The notes below the pieces were generated by a model. That model worked only from the letters and a program-made list of their open reading frames with translations, did no database searches and was not told the DNA's origin. The translations under genes were made by a program, and so were the position numbers. Positions 44,016 to 52,371 of a stretch of 64,000 bases of DNA are shown in pieces (position 1 is the first letter of the stretch; each line of letters opens with the position of its first letter). This DNA comes from JADJPO01 sp963750395 (GTDB lineage: Bacteria; Actinomycetota; Actinomycetes; Actinomycetales; Kineosporiaceae), in contig CAVVQM010000010.1 in NCBI GenBank assembly GCA_963750395.1, forward strand, positions 558,001-622,000, read 5' to 3'.

Positions 44016-44930
44016 ATGGCCGGTGCGACGATCCGACGCCCGGTGCACCGCGTCCGTCCGGGACCGAACGGCGTAGTCCTGTCCACACGCAGCGACACCC
44101 TTGCCGTCGAGGAGCCGATGGAGATCCGGCTCGGCCACGGCGACGGTCACGAGCCGTTCACCGTCACGATGCGCACCCCGGGCCACGACCTGGACCTTGC
44201 GCTGGGTTTCCTGTTCAGCGAGAGCGTGATCAACGGTTCGGACGACGTCGTCAGCGCTCGTCACTGTCCTGACGCCGCTCTGGACGCCGACGGCCGCCCG
44301 TCCCACAACGTGGTCGAGGTGAGGTTGGCCGACCACGTCCCACTGCCCGATCGGGGCCTGTCCCGACAGGTGACCGGCGCCTGCGGGATCTGCGGCACCG
44401 AGTCCATCGAGCAGGTGATGGCCCGCGGTCGGGACGCGATCGGCGACGATGCGACGCGACTGGACGCCGTCACGCTCTTCACCCTGCCCGACACCCTTCG
44501 TGACGGCCAACGCACGTTCGCCCGAACGGGCGGTGTGCACGCCGCCGGCCTGTTCGACACAGTGGGCGGGCTGTTGTGCCTACGCGAGGACGTCGGCCGC
44601 CACAACGCCGTCGACAAGGTCGTGGGCTGGGCCATCCAGAACGATCGGCTCCCCCTGACCGGGACCGTGCTGCAGGTCAGCGGTCGGGCCTCGTTCGAAC
44701 TGGTGCAGAAGACGGTGGCCGCGGGCTGCCCGATCCTCGCCGCCGTGTCCGCGCCGTCCTCGTTGGCGGCCGAACTGGCCGAGGCGGCCGGGCTTACCCT
44801 GATCGCGTTCTCCCGGCCCGCAGCGTTCAACGTCTATTCGGGCGCAGGCCGGATCGATCTCGACGCCGGCCGGAGCCAGGTCAGCGGACCCGTCGATGAC
44901 CGGTCCGGAGTATCCCCAGCACCTCGCTGA
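44016..44930 (+). CDS. fdhD: Formate dehydrogenase accessory sulfurtransferase
   Basis: 304 residues. Needed to sulfurate the molybdenum cofactor of formate dehydrogenase. Contains the conserved cysteine motif GACGICGTES, the core FARTGGVHAAGLF and LREDVGRHNAVDKVVGW, and the C-terminal IAFSRPAAFNVYSG. Full length for FdhD. It is last in the fmd operon rather than with the fds genes, linking formamide and formate metabolism genetically. Confidence 0.95.
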   Translation: MAGATIRRPVHRVRPGPNGVVLSTRSDTLAVEEPMEIRLGHGDGHEPFTVTMRTPGHDLDLALGFLFSESVINGSDDVVSARHCPDAALDADGRPSHNVVEVRLADHVPLPDRGLSRQVTGACGICGTESIEQVMARGRDAIGDDATRLDAVTLFTLPDTLRDGQRTFARTGGVHAAGLFDTVGGLLCLREDVGRHNAVDKVVGWAIQNDRLPLTGTVLQVSGRASFELVQKTVAAGCPILAAVSAPSSLAAELAEAAGLTLIAFSRPAAFNVYSGAGRIDLDAGRSQVSGPVDDRSGVSPAPR

Positions 44931-44973
44931 CGTGATAAGGATGCTGGACTTCCATCCAACGGAGGAGCGAAGC

Positions 44974-46815
44974 ATGTCGGAACCCCAGTCCCTCGCCGCC
45001 GCCTTTCTCGAGTGCGTCGCCGGTCGTCCCGAGATCGAAGCCCTGCGAGCGCCGGCAGGGGACGGCTGGCGATCGCTGACCTGGCGGCAGACGGAGGCGG
45101 AGGCACGAATCCTCGCCGGAGGGCTGCTGTCCCTCGGGGTCCAGATCGAGGACCGGGTGGCGATCGCCGCGACCACGAGGCTCGAATGGGTGCTGGCCGA
45201 CCTGGCGATCGCCCTCGCGGGCGGCGCCACGACCACCGTCTACCCGACCACCCGGTCCGGCGACGTCCACCACATCATGAGCGATTCGGGCAGCGTCGTG
45301 GCCATCGTCGAGGACACCACCCAGGTGGACAAGCTCGTCGAGAACCGCGGGGGGTTGACCGACCTTCGCACCGTGGTCGTCATGGACACCGACGGGCTGG
45401 GTGAGCCCGATGCGGACGGCACCTGGCTCGAGGGCTGGGTGATCAGCTTCGCCGATCTCGCGGAACGGGGACGGGCCTACCTGGAGGACAACCCCGGGGC
45501 CGTCGATGACGTCGTCGCCAAACTCACCCTGGACCACTTGTCCACCCTGATCTACACCTCCGGCACCACGGGTCGGCCGAAGGGGGTCGAACTGACCCAC
45601 AGGAACTGGGTCCTGCTCGGGGAATCCGTCGAGCAGTGCGGCGTGGTCAGCCCCGACGACCTGCACTTCCTCTGGCTCCCGCTGTCGCACGTCTTCGGGA
45701 AGCTGTTGCTCGCCGCGCAGTACCGGGTCGGGTTCACCTCGGTCGTGGACGGCCGGATGGACAAGATCGTCGAGAATCTCGCCGTGGTCCGGCCCACACT
45801 GATGGGAGCCGCGCCCCGGATCTTCGAGAAGGTGTATGCCCGGGTCACCTCCACGGTCCGCGAGGAGGGCGGGGTCAAGGCCAAGATCTTCGACTGGGCG
45901 TTCGGCGTGGGACGTCAGTGCGTCCGGTTGGAACAGGCGGGCCGGTCCGTCCCACCGCACCTGGCCGTTCAGCGACTCGTGGCCGACCGGCTGGTCTTCT
46001 CCACGATCCGGCAGCGGCTCGGTGGGCGCCTGCGTTCGCTGGTCTCGGGCAGCGCGGCCCTGTCCCCGGAGATCGCGGAGTGGTTCGCCGCCGCGGGGAT
46101 GCCGATCCTGGAGGGCTACGGACTCACCGAGACCGGCGCCGCCTCGTGCGTGAACAGACCGGGCGCCGTGCGGATCGGCACCGTCGGTCAGCCGCTGGCC
46201 GGTGTGGAGGTGAAGATCGCCGACGACGGCGAGATCCTCATCCGCGGTTGCGGGGTGATGCGGCGCTACCGCAACATGCCGGAGGCCACCGCGGCGGTCC
46301 TGGAGCCGGACGGCTGGTTCCACACCGGCGACATCGGGGAGATCGACGAGGCCGGCGCCGTGAAGATCACGGACCGGAAGAACGACATGGCCAAGACCAG
46401 CGGCGGCAAGTTCATCGCGCCGAGTGCCATCGAGGGATCCCTGAAGGCCGCCAACGGGCTGATCGGGCAGGCCGTGGTCATCGCGGACGGGCGCAACTTC
46501 GCGTCCGTGCTGATCGCACTGGACGCCGACGCGGCGGAAGCCTGGGGTGCCTCGCACGGGGTCACCGCGGATCAGGTGCCGTCACACCCGCAGATCCAGG
46601 AGGAGATCTCCACCACGATCGACATCGTCAACGGCAATCTCAACCGCTGGGAGACGATCAAGAGGTTCCAGATCCTGCCGCGCGAACTCGACGTCGAGTC
46701 GGGCGAACTCACCCCGAGCCTGAAGATCAAGAGGCCGGTGGTGATCAAGCACTACAGCGAGTTGATCGAGCAGATGTATCGCGAGACTCCTGGCTCCAGG
46801 AAGTCGGGGGCCTAG
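44974..46815 (+). CDS. Long-chain fatty-acid--CoA ligase (AMP-forming)
   Basis: 613 residues from ATG 44974 (GGAGGAG 7 bases upstream). ANL-superfamily enzyme with AMP-binding motif LIYTSGTTGRPKGV, LEGYGLTETGA, WFHTGDIG and a C-terminal LKIKRPVV lysine region. The full-length long-chain type (FAA1/FadD15-like) with HRNWVLLGES and FGKLLLAAQYR. It activates fatty acids for beta-oxidation or lipid synthesis. 43 bases after fdhD, so possibly read through, although functionally unrelated. The 235 bases after it to the convergent LuxR gene hold no recognised feature. Confidence 0.92.
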   Translation: MSEPQSLAAAFLECVAGRPEIEALRAPAGDGWRSLTWRQTEAEARILAGGLLSLGVQIEDRVAIAATTRLEWVLADLAIALAGGATTTVYPTTRSGDVHHIMSDSGSVVAIVEDTTQVDKLVENRGGLTDLRTVVVMDTDGLGEPDADGTWLEGWVISFADLAERGRAYLEDNPGAVDDVVAKLTLDHLSTLIYTSGTTGRPKGVELTHRNWVLLGESVEQCGVVSPDDLHFLWLPLSHVFGKLLLAAQYRVGFTSVVDGRMDKIVENLAVVRPTLMGAAPRIFEKVYARVTSTVREEGGVKAKIFDWAFGVGRQCVRLEQAGRSVPPHLAVQRLVADRLVFSTIRQRLGGRLRSLVSGSAALSPEIAEWFAAAGMPILEGYGLTETGAASCVNRPGAVRIGTVGQPLAGVEVKIADDGEILIRGCGVMRRYRNMPEATAAVLEPDGWFHTGDIGEIDEAGAVKITDRKNDMAKTSGGKFIAPSAIEGSLKAANGLIGQAVVIADGRNFASVLIALDADAAEAWGASHGVTADQVPSHPQIQEEISTTIDIVNGNLNRWETIKRFQILPRELDVESGELTPSLKIKRPVVIKHYSELIEQMYRETPGSRKSGA

Positions 46816-47050
46816 GCAGGCACTTCGACGGCTTGCTGCTGCAGGAGGGCGGGTGAGCACGGGAGGATGAAACAGCCGTGGCGTCGTCGGTGTCTTCAGG
46901 GTCGTGACCGGACGACGCCGACGCGTGACGACCTGGACGCTCGGGCTGGTCGCCCCTGTTCGTGGTGGCCGCGATCGTGAGGTGTCATGCTTCCTTGGTG
47001 CGCCGAGTAGGCGCCCCTGCCACTGGCCAGCGCACTGTGCGAGCGCAAGC

Positions 47051-48679
47051 TCAGACCAGACCGTTCTCGAAGGCGAAGGCGGCGGCCGCCGTCCGCGAGG
47101 CGACGTCGAGCTTGCTGAAGATGTTGGACAGGTGCCGAGCCACGGTCTTCTCGCTGAGCACCAGCTCACCGGCGATCTGGGCGTTGCTGCGCCCGGAGGC
47201 GACCAGTCGCAGCACCTCGACCTCGCGTGCGGTCAGCCCAGAGGGCAACGCGCTGGGACCGAGCAGCCGGTCCACCTCCTCGAGAGCCGGCCGGGCACCG
47301 ACGGCGAGAAAGGCCTCGCGCGCCGACTCCCACTCCTGCCGGGCGGACTCGTGGTCGCCGAGCGCCGACAGCGCGCGTCCGGTCAGGAGTCGCACCCGGG
47401 CGCTCTCGTAGGGACTGTCCGCGCGCCCCCACAGCCGGCGCGCCTTGCGCAGGTACGGCAGCGCCCCCGACGGGTCACCCGCGGCCAGCTCGACGGCCGC
47501 CGAGGCGTACGCCGCCCGGGCCACCAGCGCCGAGGTCCCGATGTCGGCGCCGACGCCGTCCAGCTCGGCGGCCGCGGATCGTGCGTCGTCGACCTGGCCG
47601 GTGGCGACCAACAGGTCGATCGCACCGGGCAGGAGCCGGGCGCGGCTCACCGGCGCGCCGGGTTCGTCGAGCAACCGCCGGACGGCCGCCGCGGCGGCCC
47701 GATCCGACCCGCGCGCCAGCCAGAGCAGCGCCAGGCCGGGCTGCGGGTCATAGCCGTGCTCCCCGGAACGCTGATATGCCTCCTCCGCCGCGGCGTACTC
47801 ACCGCGCAGCCGCAGCAGGTCGCCGCGCTCGCACTCGGCCAGACCGGCGGCGTCCATCGAGCCCGCCAGGCGGTAACGCTCGACCGCCAGCGCGAGCTCC
47901 TCCAGCGCCTCCGTCCAGGCCCCCCGTAGGCGCATTACCTGGCCGCGGTGCACAGCGCACTGACCGGTGAACGTCACCAATCCCGGCTGGCCGGCGCACC
48001 AGCGGTGCAGGGCCGACGTCCATTCCGCCACCCGGCCGAGGTCGGCTATCTCCTGGCAGCCCTCGATCGCGGTGCAGTAGACGATGCCGAAGACGATGGC
48101 CGAGACCTCCCCCGCCGCGACGCCCGCCATCGCCTCGTCGAGCAGGGCCAGGCCTGCCGCCACATCGCCGGAGTAGATCGCCAGCCTGCCCTGGGAGCAC
48201 AGCCCCAGCGCAAGCAGGTCGTGGTCGCCGTGCCGTCGTGCCGCGGCGACGGTCTCGGCGACACACGCCGCCGCAGCCGGCCAGTCGGCAGCCGCGAGGC
48301 GGGCGTACATCCGCAGGAAGGCGACGTAGCCGGTCGCGGCCGCGTCACTACCCAGCTCCTCGAGCATTCGCTCTGCCCGCGCGGTCCAGCCCGCCGCGAG
48401 CGCGGGCTCCCCTCCGGTGCCGAAGATCATGGACAGGTGGAAGGCGGACCCGATCGCGCCGGCCAGGTCGCCCGAGCCCTCGGATAACCGGAACGACCGC
48501 TGGAACGCCTCGACCGCGGCCTCACGCCGGCCCACCAGGTAGGCCGCCACCCCCACTGCCGTGAGGTCATCGGCGCTCAGGCGATCGGGCTCGACGCCCG
48601 ACCAGGCCTGCAGCGCCGCGGTCCACTCGCCCCGTTCGAAGTCCGCGCGCGCCCGGAGCAGCTCATCGACCACGCCCAT
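47051..48679 (-). CDS. LuxR-family regulator with TPR-like sensor region
   Basis: 542 residues from ATG 48679 (AGGAGG 8 bases upstream). Tandem helical TPR-like repeats fill residues 1-460, and a C-terminal LuxR/GerE helix-turn-helix is clear (LTAREVEVLRLVASGRSNAQIAGELVLSEKTVARHL). Unlike LAL proteins it lacks an ATPase domain. It is downstream of, and 59 bases from, a flavin monooxygenase gene on the same strand, probably one unit. Confidence 0.9.
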   Translation of the reverse strand: MGVVDELLRARADFERGEWTAALQAWSGVEPDRLSADDLTAVGVAAYLVGRREAAVEAFQRSFRLSEGSGDLAGAIGSAFHLSMIFGTGGEPALAAGWTARAERMLEELGSDAAATGYVAFLRMYARLAAADWPAAAACVAETVAAARRHGDHDLLALGLCSQGRLAIYSGDVAAGLALLDEAMAGVAAGEVSAIVFGIVYCTAIEGCQEIADLGRVAEWTSALHRWCAGQPGLVTFTGQCAVHRGQVMRLRGAWTEALEELALAVERYRLAGSMDAAGLAECERGDLLRLRGEYAAAEEAYQRSGEHGYDPQPGLALLWLARGSDRAAAAAVRRLLDEPGAPVSRARLLPGAIDLLVATGQVDDARSAAAELDGVGADIGTSALVARAAYASAAVELAAGDPSGALPYLRKARRLWGRADSPYESARVRLLTGRALSALGDHESARQEWESAREAFLAVGARPALEEVDRLLGPSALPSGLTAREVEVLRLVASGRSNAQIAGELVLSEKTVARHLSNIFSKLDVASRTAAAAFAFENGLV

Positions 48680-48738
48680 CGCGAGTACCTCCTCGTCCGG
48701 ACGATACTCGCGTCGTGAGTCCGCGACGCCGGGCCGCA

Positions 48739-49848
48739 TCACGCGACCTGGCTCTCCCGGGCTGCCGTGTGCCGCGCCGACCGGTCGGCGACCTTCGAGG
48801 CGACGTACTGCGCGTCCCGCCCGACCCCGGCCATCAGCATCGACGAGAACGAGAACTGGAAGGACAGGCCGCAGAAGAACAGCCCGGGAACGCCGTCCGC
48901 GACGCCGCGATACTCCCGGGGCCACCCGTCGTCCCCGACCACCGGCAGTTCGAGCCAGTCGAACGACTGGCGGAACCCGGTCGCCCAGATGACGTTGGCG
49001 GCCTCGACCACTGTGCCGTCGCTGAGCAACGGGCGACCCTCCCGGACGCCGTCCACCCGCGCCTCGTTGCGGACGACGCCGCGCGCGGCGAGGTCGGACC
49101 GCTTCACCCGCAGCATCGGCCCGCCGTGGAACCGGACCAAGCCCATCTCTTTGCGCCCCAACGGCGTTCGCCGGGTCATCAGGTGCCGCCACGCGAACAC
49201 CAGCACCGGGAAGACGGCCGGGATCCGGCGGGACTCCAGCCGGATCGGGATCTGCCCGCAGTCGCGACCGACCAGGGTGGTCGGCCGGGTCTGGGCCAGC
49301 TCGTAGGCGATGTCGGTGCCGGAATGGGACGCGCCGACCACCAGGACCTGACCGTCCTGGAGCTGCCCGGGACGACGGTACTCGCTGGAATGCAGCTGCA
49401 GGATCGACGGGTCAAGGCCGGCGGCGAACTCCGGCACGACCGGTGTGCGCCCGAAGGTGCCGGTCGCCACCACGACGTTGCGGCAGTGCCAGGTGCCCGC
49501 GGTGGTACCGACGACGAAGCCCTCGCCGTCCTGCGCAGCGGTGACCCGGTCGACGCGGACGCCGAGGCGGACCGGTAGGTCCCAGCGCCGGGCATAGGCC
49601 TCCAGGTAGTCGGCGACCTCGTTCTTGCCGGGGTAGGACCACGGCGGGGCCGGAAAGGCCATCCCGGGCAGTGCGTCGAACTTCGCCGGTGAGTACAGCC
49701 GCAGGCTGTCCCACTGGCGGCGCCACTGGTCTCCGACCCGCCGGCCGCCGTCCAGGACGACACATTGCCGGCCCAGCCGGCTCAGGTGGTAGGCCGTGGC
49801 CAGGCCGGCTTGGCCGGCCCCGATGATGACGGTCTCGATCCTCAGCAT
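48739..49848 (-). CDS. FAD-dependent monooxygenase/oxidoreductase (CzcO-like)
   Basis: 369 residues. FAD-binding GAGQAGLATAYHLSRLG at the N-terminus, NADPH-binding VVGASHSGTDIAYELA near residue 170, and the ATGF-type IWATGFRQSFDWLELP near the C-terminus. This is the flavoprotein monooxygenase (CzcO/FMO-like) family. Substrate unknown. Cotranscribed with the LuxR regulator. Confidence 0.88.
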   Translation of the reverse strand: MLRIETVIIGAGQAGLATAYHLSRLGRQCVVLDGGRRVGDQWRRQWDSLRLYSPAKFDALPGMAFPAPPWSYPGKNEVADYLEAYARRWDLPVRLGVRVDRVTAAQDGEGFVVGTTAGTWHCRNVVVATGTFGRTPVVPEFAAGLDPSILQLHSSEYRRPGQLQDGQVLVVGASHSGTDIAYELAQTRPTTLVGRDCGQIPIRLESRRIPAVFPVLVFAWRHLMTRRTPLGRKEMGLVRFHGGPMLRVKRSDLAARGVVRNEARVDGVREGRPLLSDGTVVEAANVIWATGFRQSFDWLELPVVGDDGWPREYRGVADGVPGLFFCGLSFQFSFSSMLMAGVGRDAQYVASKVADRSARHTAARESQVA

Positions 49849-50249
49849 GGCTCCTCCTTCGTCCCGGTGGTGTCACGCTAGGAGGAGCGACATGCGGACG
49901 GCGTCGGGCGGACGGCGCATTGCGGACGGCGTGGGCGTGGGCAGTAATACCCATGCGGTTCATGTGGTCCCCCCAACTTGCGGAGACCGCTGGGTCCTCG
50001 GTCGCGAGGGAGCACGTCGTGGGTCAGGCCGGTCGGACGGCAACGACGGGGGCAATCCGGCGCGTGACAGCCGCTGGCCAGCAACACGATCCCGCTCCGC
50101 TACCGCTGACTCCGAGCGTCCACACCAGGCGGAGCGCCTCGCCCGCCCCGCGGCAGGAGTCCGCCGGGGTGCCTCGTAGCAAAGGGGAGGCTCGAGGAGT
50201 CGGGGGTCGAGAAGTCGGGGTCGAGAAGTCGGGGTCGAGAAGTCGGGGC
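49849..50249. other. 401-base intergenic region
   Basis: No gene is supported here. Near the monooxygenase start, TGCGGACGGCGT occurs twice (49893 and 49921), 28 bases apart, possibly regulator sites for the LuxR protein. The far end carries the 14-base minisatellite described separately. Confidence 0.5.
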
Positions 50250-50264
50250 CTAGAAGTCGGGGTC
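50194..50264 (-). repeat. 14-base minisatellite overlapping a stop codon
   Basis: Five tandem copies of a 14-base unit, consensus GAGAAGTCGGGGTC on the plus strand (50194-50208 slightly longer, then 50209, 50223, 50237, 50251). The copy at 50251 encodes the last residues (ASP-PRO-ASP-PHE) and part of the stop of the DUF4921 gene; the others lie downstream, in its 3' untranslated region. Confidence 0.9.
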
Positions 50265-51605
50265 GATATCGGCGTTGAGCCGCACGAACGGGTTGTACAA
50301 CAACGAGTTCGGCCGGCATTCGCACTCGAAGGCGATCTTCATCGGGGCGATGCGGCCCTCGTCCTTGAGCTGGAACAGCCGGTTCACGACCCGGTCGCGT
50401 ACGTCCTGGGGCGAGATGGTGTTCAGGTAGATCTTCGTTCCGCCCTCGAACCCGGCCAACGTCGAGACCCGCCACTTCAGCAGCACCCGCCACGGCATCG
50501 GCACGTCGACGTCCGGTGGCTTGTGATGCCACTCCTCGTTGCACGGGACGTCGGCCCCGGTGGCCGCATGACAGGCGTGGATCAGATCCGACATCGCCCG
50601 GACCTCCTCCGCCGAATGGTTCCACGGCTGGCTGCGGGCGCTCTTGGAGAACACCTCGAGGGCGGGAAAACGGTGGCCGAACCCGGCGATCGCCACGGCA
50701 TGCTCGTTCTCGGCCACGACCAGGTTCATGTACCCGGCGTAGTTGACCGCGACCTCGTTGTAGAGGTTGGGGTTGGCCCGAACCCGCTGCAGTTCGATCT
50801 CGCTACTCACGCCGCGTTCGTCGATGCCGACCAACTGCTTGTGCAGGTGATCGAACGAGGCCCCGGCCGGCTTGAGCCAGTTCTGGAAGACCGCCACGTA
50901 CCGCACGTACCGGTTGGACTGATAGATCTCCCGCAGGGAGCGGACGGTGAAGTCGGTGTACGCGTAGTGCTCCTCGGGGCTGAGCGTGCCCGAACCGGCC
51001 ACCTGCTCCTCGTACTGGGCGTCGTCCACCGTGTGCCGCCGGGCGACGATCACATCGTGACTCCCGCCGAAGAAGGCGTCCGCCACCGCGAGCAGGCTCT
51101 GCTCGTCGTGACCACCGGGGTCCTCACCCGCCGCCCGCAACCGGGTGCCGGCCATGGCCAGCAGGTGCTCGCGCCCGCCGGGCGCGGCCAGGTACTCGGC
51201 GCGGCGGGCGAGTTCCTTCTCGCCGAGAACGTGTCCGTAGTTCTGCCGCCAGTAGTCGTAGGAGATGATCTCGAACAGGTTCGGGATGCGACGGAACTGC
51301 GCAACCGTGTCCCCCACGTTCGCGGTGGTCACGGCGGACAGGGTGGTCGGGACTCCCCCGTCGAGCACGACCCGTTCCTTCTCGGGAGGGGTCTCCAGGT
51401 ATCGGCCGGAACAGAACGCACAGAGGTGGTCACGCCGCTCGGCGGCCAGCGGCCGCGGCTCGACGACGGGTAGGCCCAGCGGCCGGTTGCCACGGCCCGG
51501 CACGGTCCAGACCTGGGTCCCGCTGAACGGGTTGACCTGCTTCACCGTTCCGTCGGCCATCCGGTCGACGTAGCGGGGTGGCGTGAACAGCGGCTCAGTG
51601 ACCAT
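50250..51605 (-). CDS. DUF4921 family, GalT/HIT-like protein
   Basis: 451 residues. It has an N-terminal zinc-type pair (CAFCSGRYLETPPEKER), a central FEIISYDYWRQNYGHVLG, and FQNWLKPAGASFDHLHKQLVG, whose H-L-H resembles the active-site histidines of galactose-1-phosphate uridylyltransferase and other HIT-fold enzymes. Actinobacterial DUF4921 proteins look like this; the reaction is unknown, with nucleotidyl transfer to a sugar phosphate possible. ATG 51605 or 51614. Divergent from maf by 93 bases. Confidence 0.82.
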   Translation of the reverse strand: MVTEPLFTPPRYVDRMADGTVKQVNPFSGTQVWTVPGRGNRPLGLPVVEPRPLAAERRDHLCAFCSGRYLETPPEKERVVLDGGVPTTLSAVTTANVGDTVAQFRRIPNLFEIISYDYWRQNYGHVLGEKELARRAEYLAAPGGREHLLAMAGTRLRAAGEDPGGHDEQSLLAVADAFFGGSHDVIVARRHTVDDAQYEEQVAGSGTLSPEEHYAYTDFTVRSLREIYQSNRYVRYVAVFQNWLKPAGASFDHLHKQLVGIDERGVSSEIELQRVRANPNLYNEVAVNYAGYMNLVVAENEHAVAIAGFGHRFPALEVFSKSARSQPWNHSAEEVRAMSDLIHACHAATGADVPCNEEWHHKPPDVDVPMPWRVLLKWRVSTLAGFEGGTKIYLNTISPQDVRDRVVNRLFQLKDEGRIAPMKIAFECECRPNSLLYNPFVRLNADIDPDF

Positions 51606-51698
51606 GGGGCACATGATGCCGATCCTTCGAGGGCTCGCCCAAAGCCGAACCGGCCCGACTCGGCCCCGCGGGCCGTCCGCCTGAGTAACCTCGCCGCC

Positions 51699-52370
51699 AT
51701 GCCCGTCGTCCAGCACCTGATCCTGGCCAGCGCCTCGACCGCCCGCCGGGCCACGCTGCGCGCCGCGGGACTCGAGCCACAGGTGCTCGTCTCCGGGGTC
51801 GACGAGGACGCCGTGCTCGCGGGTGCCCAGGGCCACGCTCCGAACGGGGCGGTCGCACTGCTCGCCCGGGCCAAGGCCGAGCAGGTGGCGGCCGACCTGG
51901 TCCTCGGGGATCCGGCCCGCGACGGACTCGTGCTCGGATGCGACTCGATGCTCGAACTCGACGGCGCGCTGCAGGGGAAACCGGCGGACGCCGACGAGGC
52001 CCGGCGGCGGTGGCGACGGATGAGCGGGGCGTCCGGCACGCTGCACACCGGACACTGGCTGATCCGGCTCGACGCGACCGGCGGCCGGGCGCGGGCGGCG
52101 GGCGCGACGTCGTCCACGACCGTCCACTTCGCCGAGGTGGACGATGCCGAGATCGAGGCCTACGTGGCGACCGGCGAGCCGCTCGCCGTCGCCGGGGCCT
52201 TCACCGTCGATGGCGTGGGCTCGGCCTTCGTGCGAGGCATCGAGGGCGACCATCACGGCGTGGTGGGCGTCTCGGTGCCGCTGCTCCGCGAGCTGGCCGG
52301 ACGCCTCGGGGTGTTCTGGCCCGATCTGTGGCGCCGGGACGTCCGGGACCGTTCCGCGCAGGGAGCCTGA
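51699..52370 (+). CDS. maf: Maf-family nucleoside-triphosphate pyrophosphatase
   Basis: 223 residues. Cleaves modified or non-canonical nucleotides (dTTP/UTP or m7GTP types). Conserved Maf motifs: LASASTARRATLRAAG at the N-terminus, GCDSMLELDG with the catalytic Asp, GKPADADEAR, and a C-terminal FTVDGVGSAFV. In mycobacteria it directly follows accE; here it reappears about 49 kb downstream. One base before the GGDEF/EAL gene. Confidence 0.93.
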   Translation: MPVVQHLILASASTARRATLRAAGLEPQVLVSGVDEDAVLAGAQGHAPNGAVALLARAKAEQVAADLVLGDPARDGLVLGCDSMLELDGALQGKPADADEARRRWRRMSGASGTLHTGHWLIRLDATGGRARAAGATSSTTVHFAEVDDAEIEAYVATGEPLAVAGAFTVDGVGSAFVRGIEGDHHGVVGVSVPLLRELAGRLGVFWPDLWRRDVRDRSAQGA

Positions 52371-52371
52371 C

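Noticed and set aside
46816..47050. Short open frames between the acyl-CoA ligase and LuxR genes
   Set aside because: They lack ribosome-binding sites, conservation or any domain, and overlap neighbouring genes in shadow frames.
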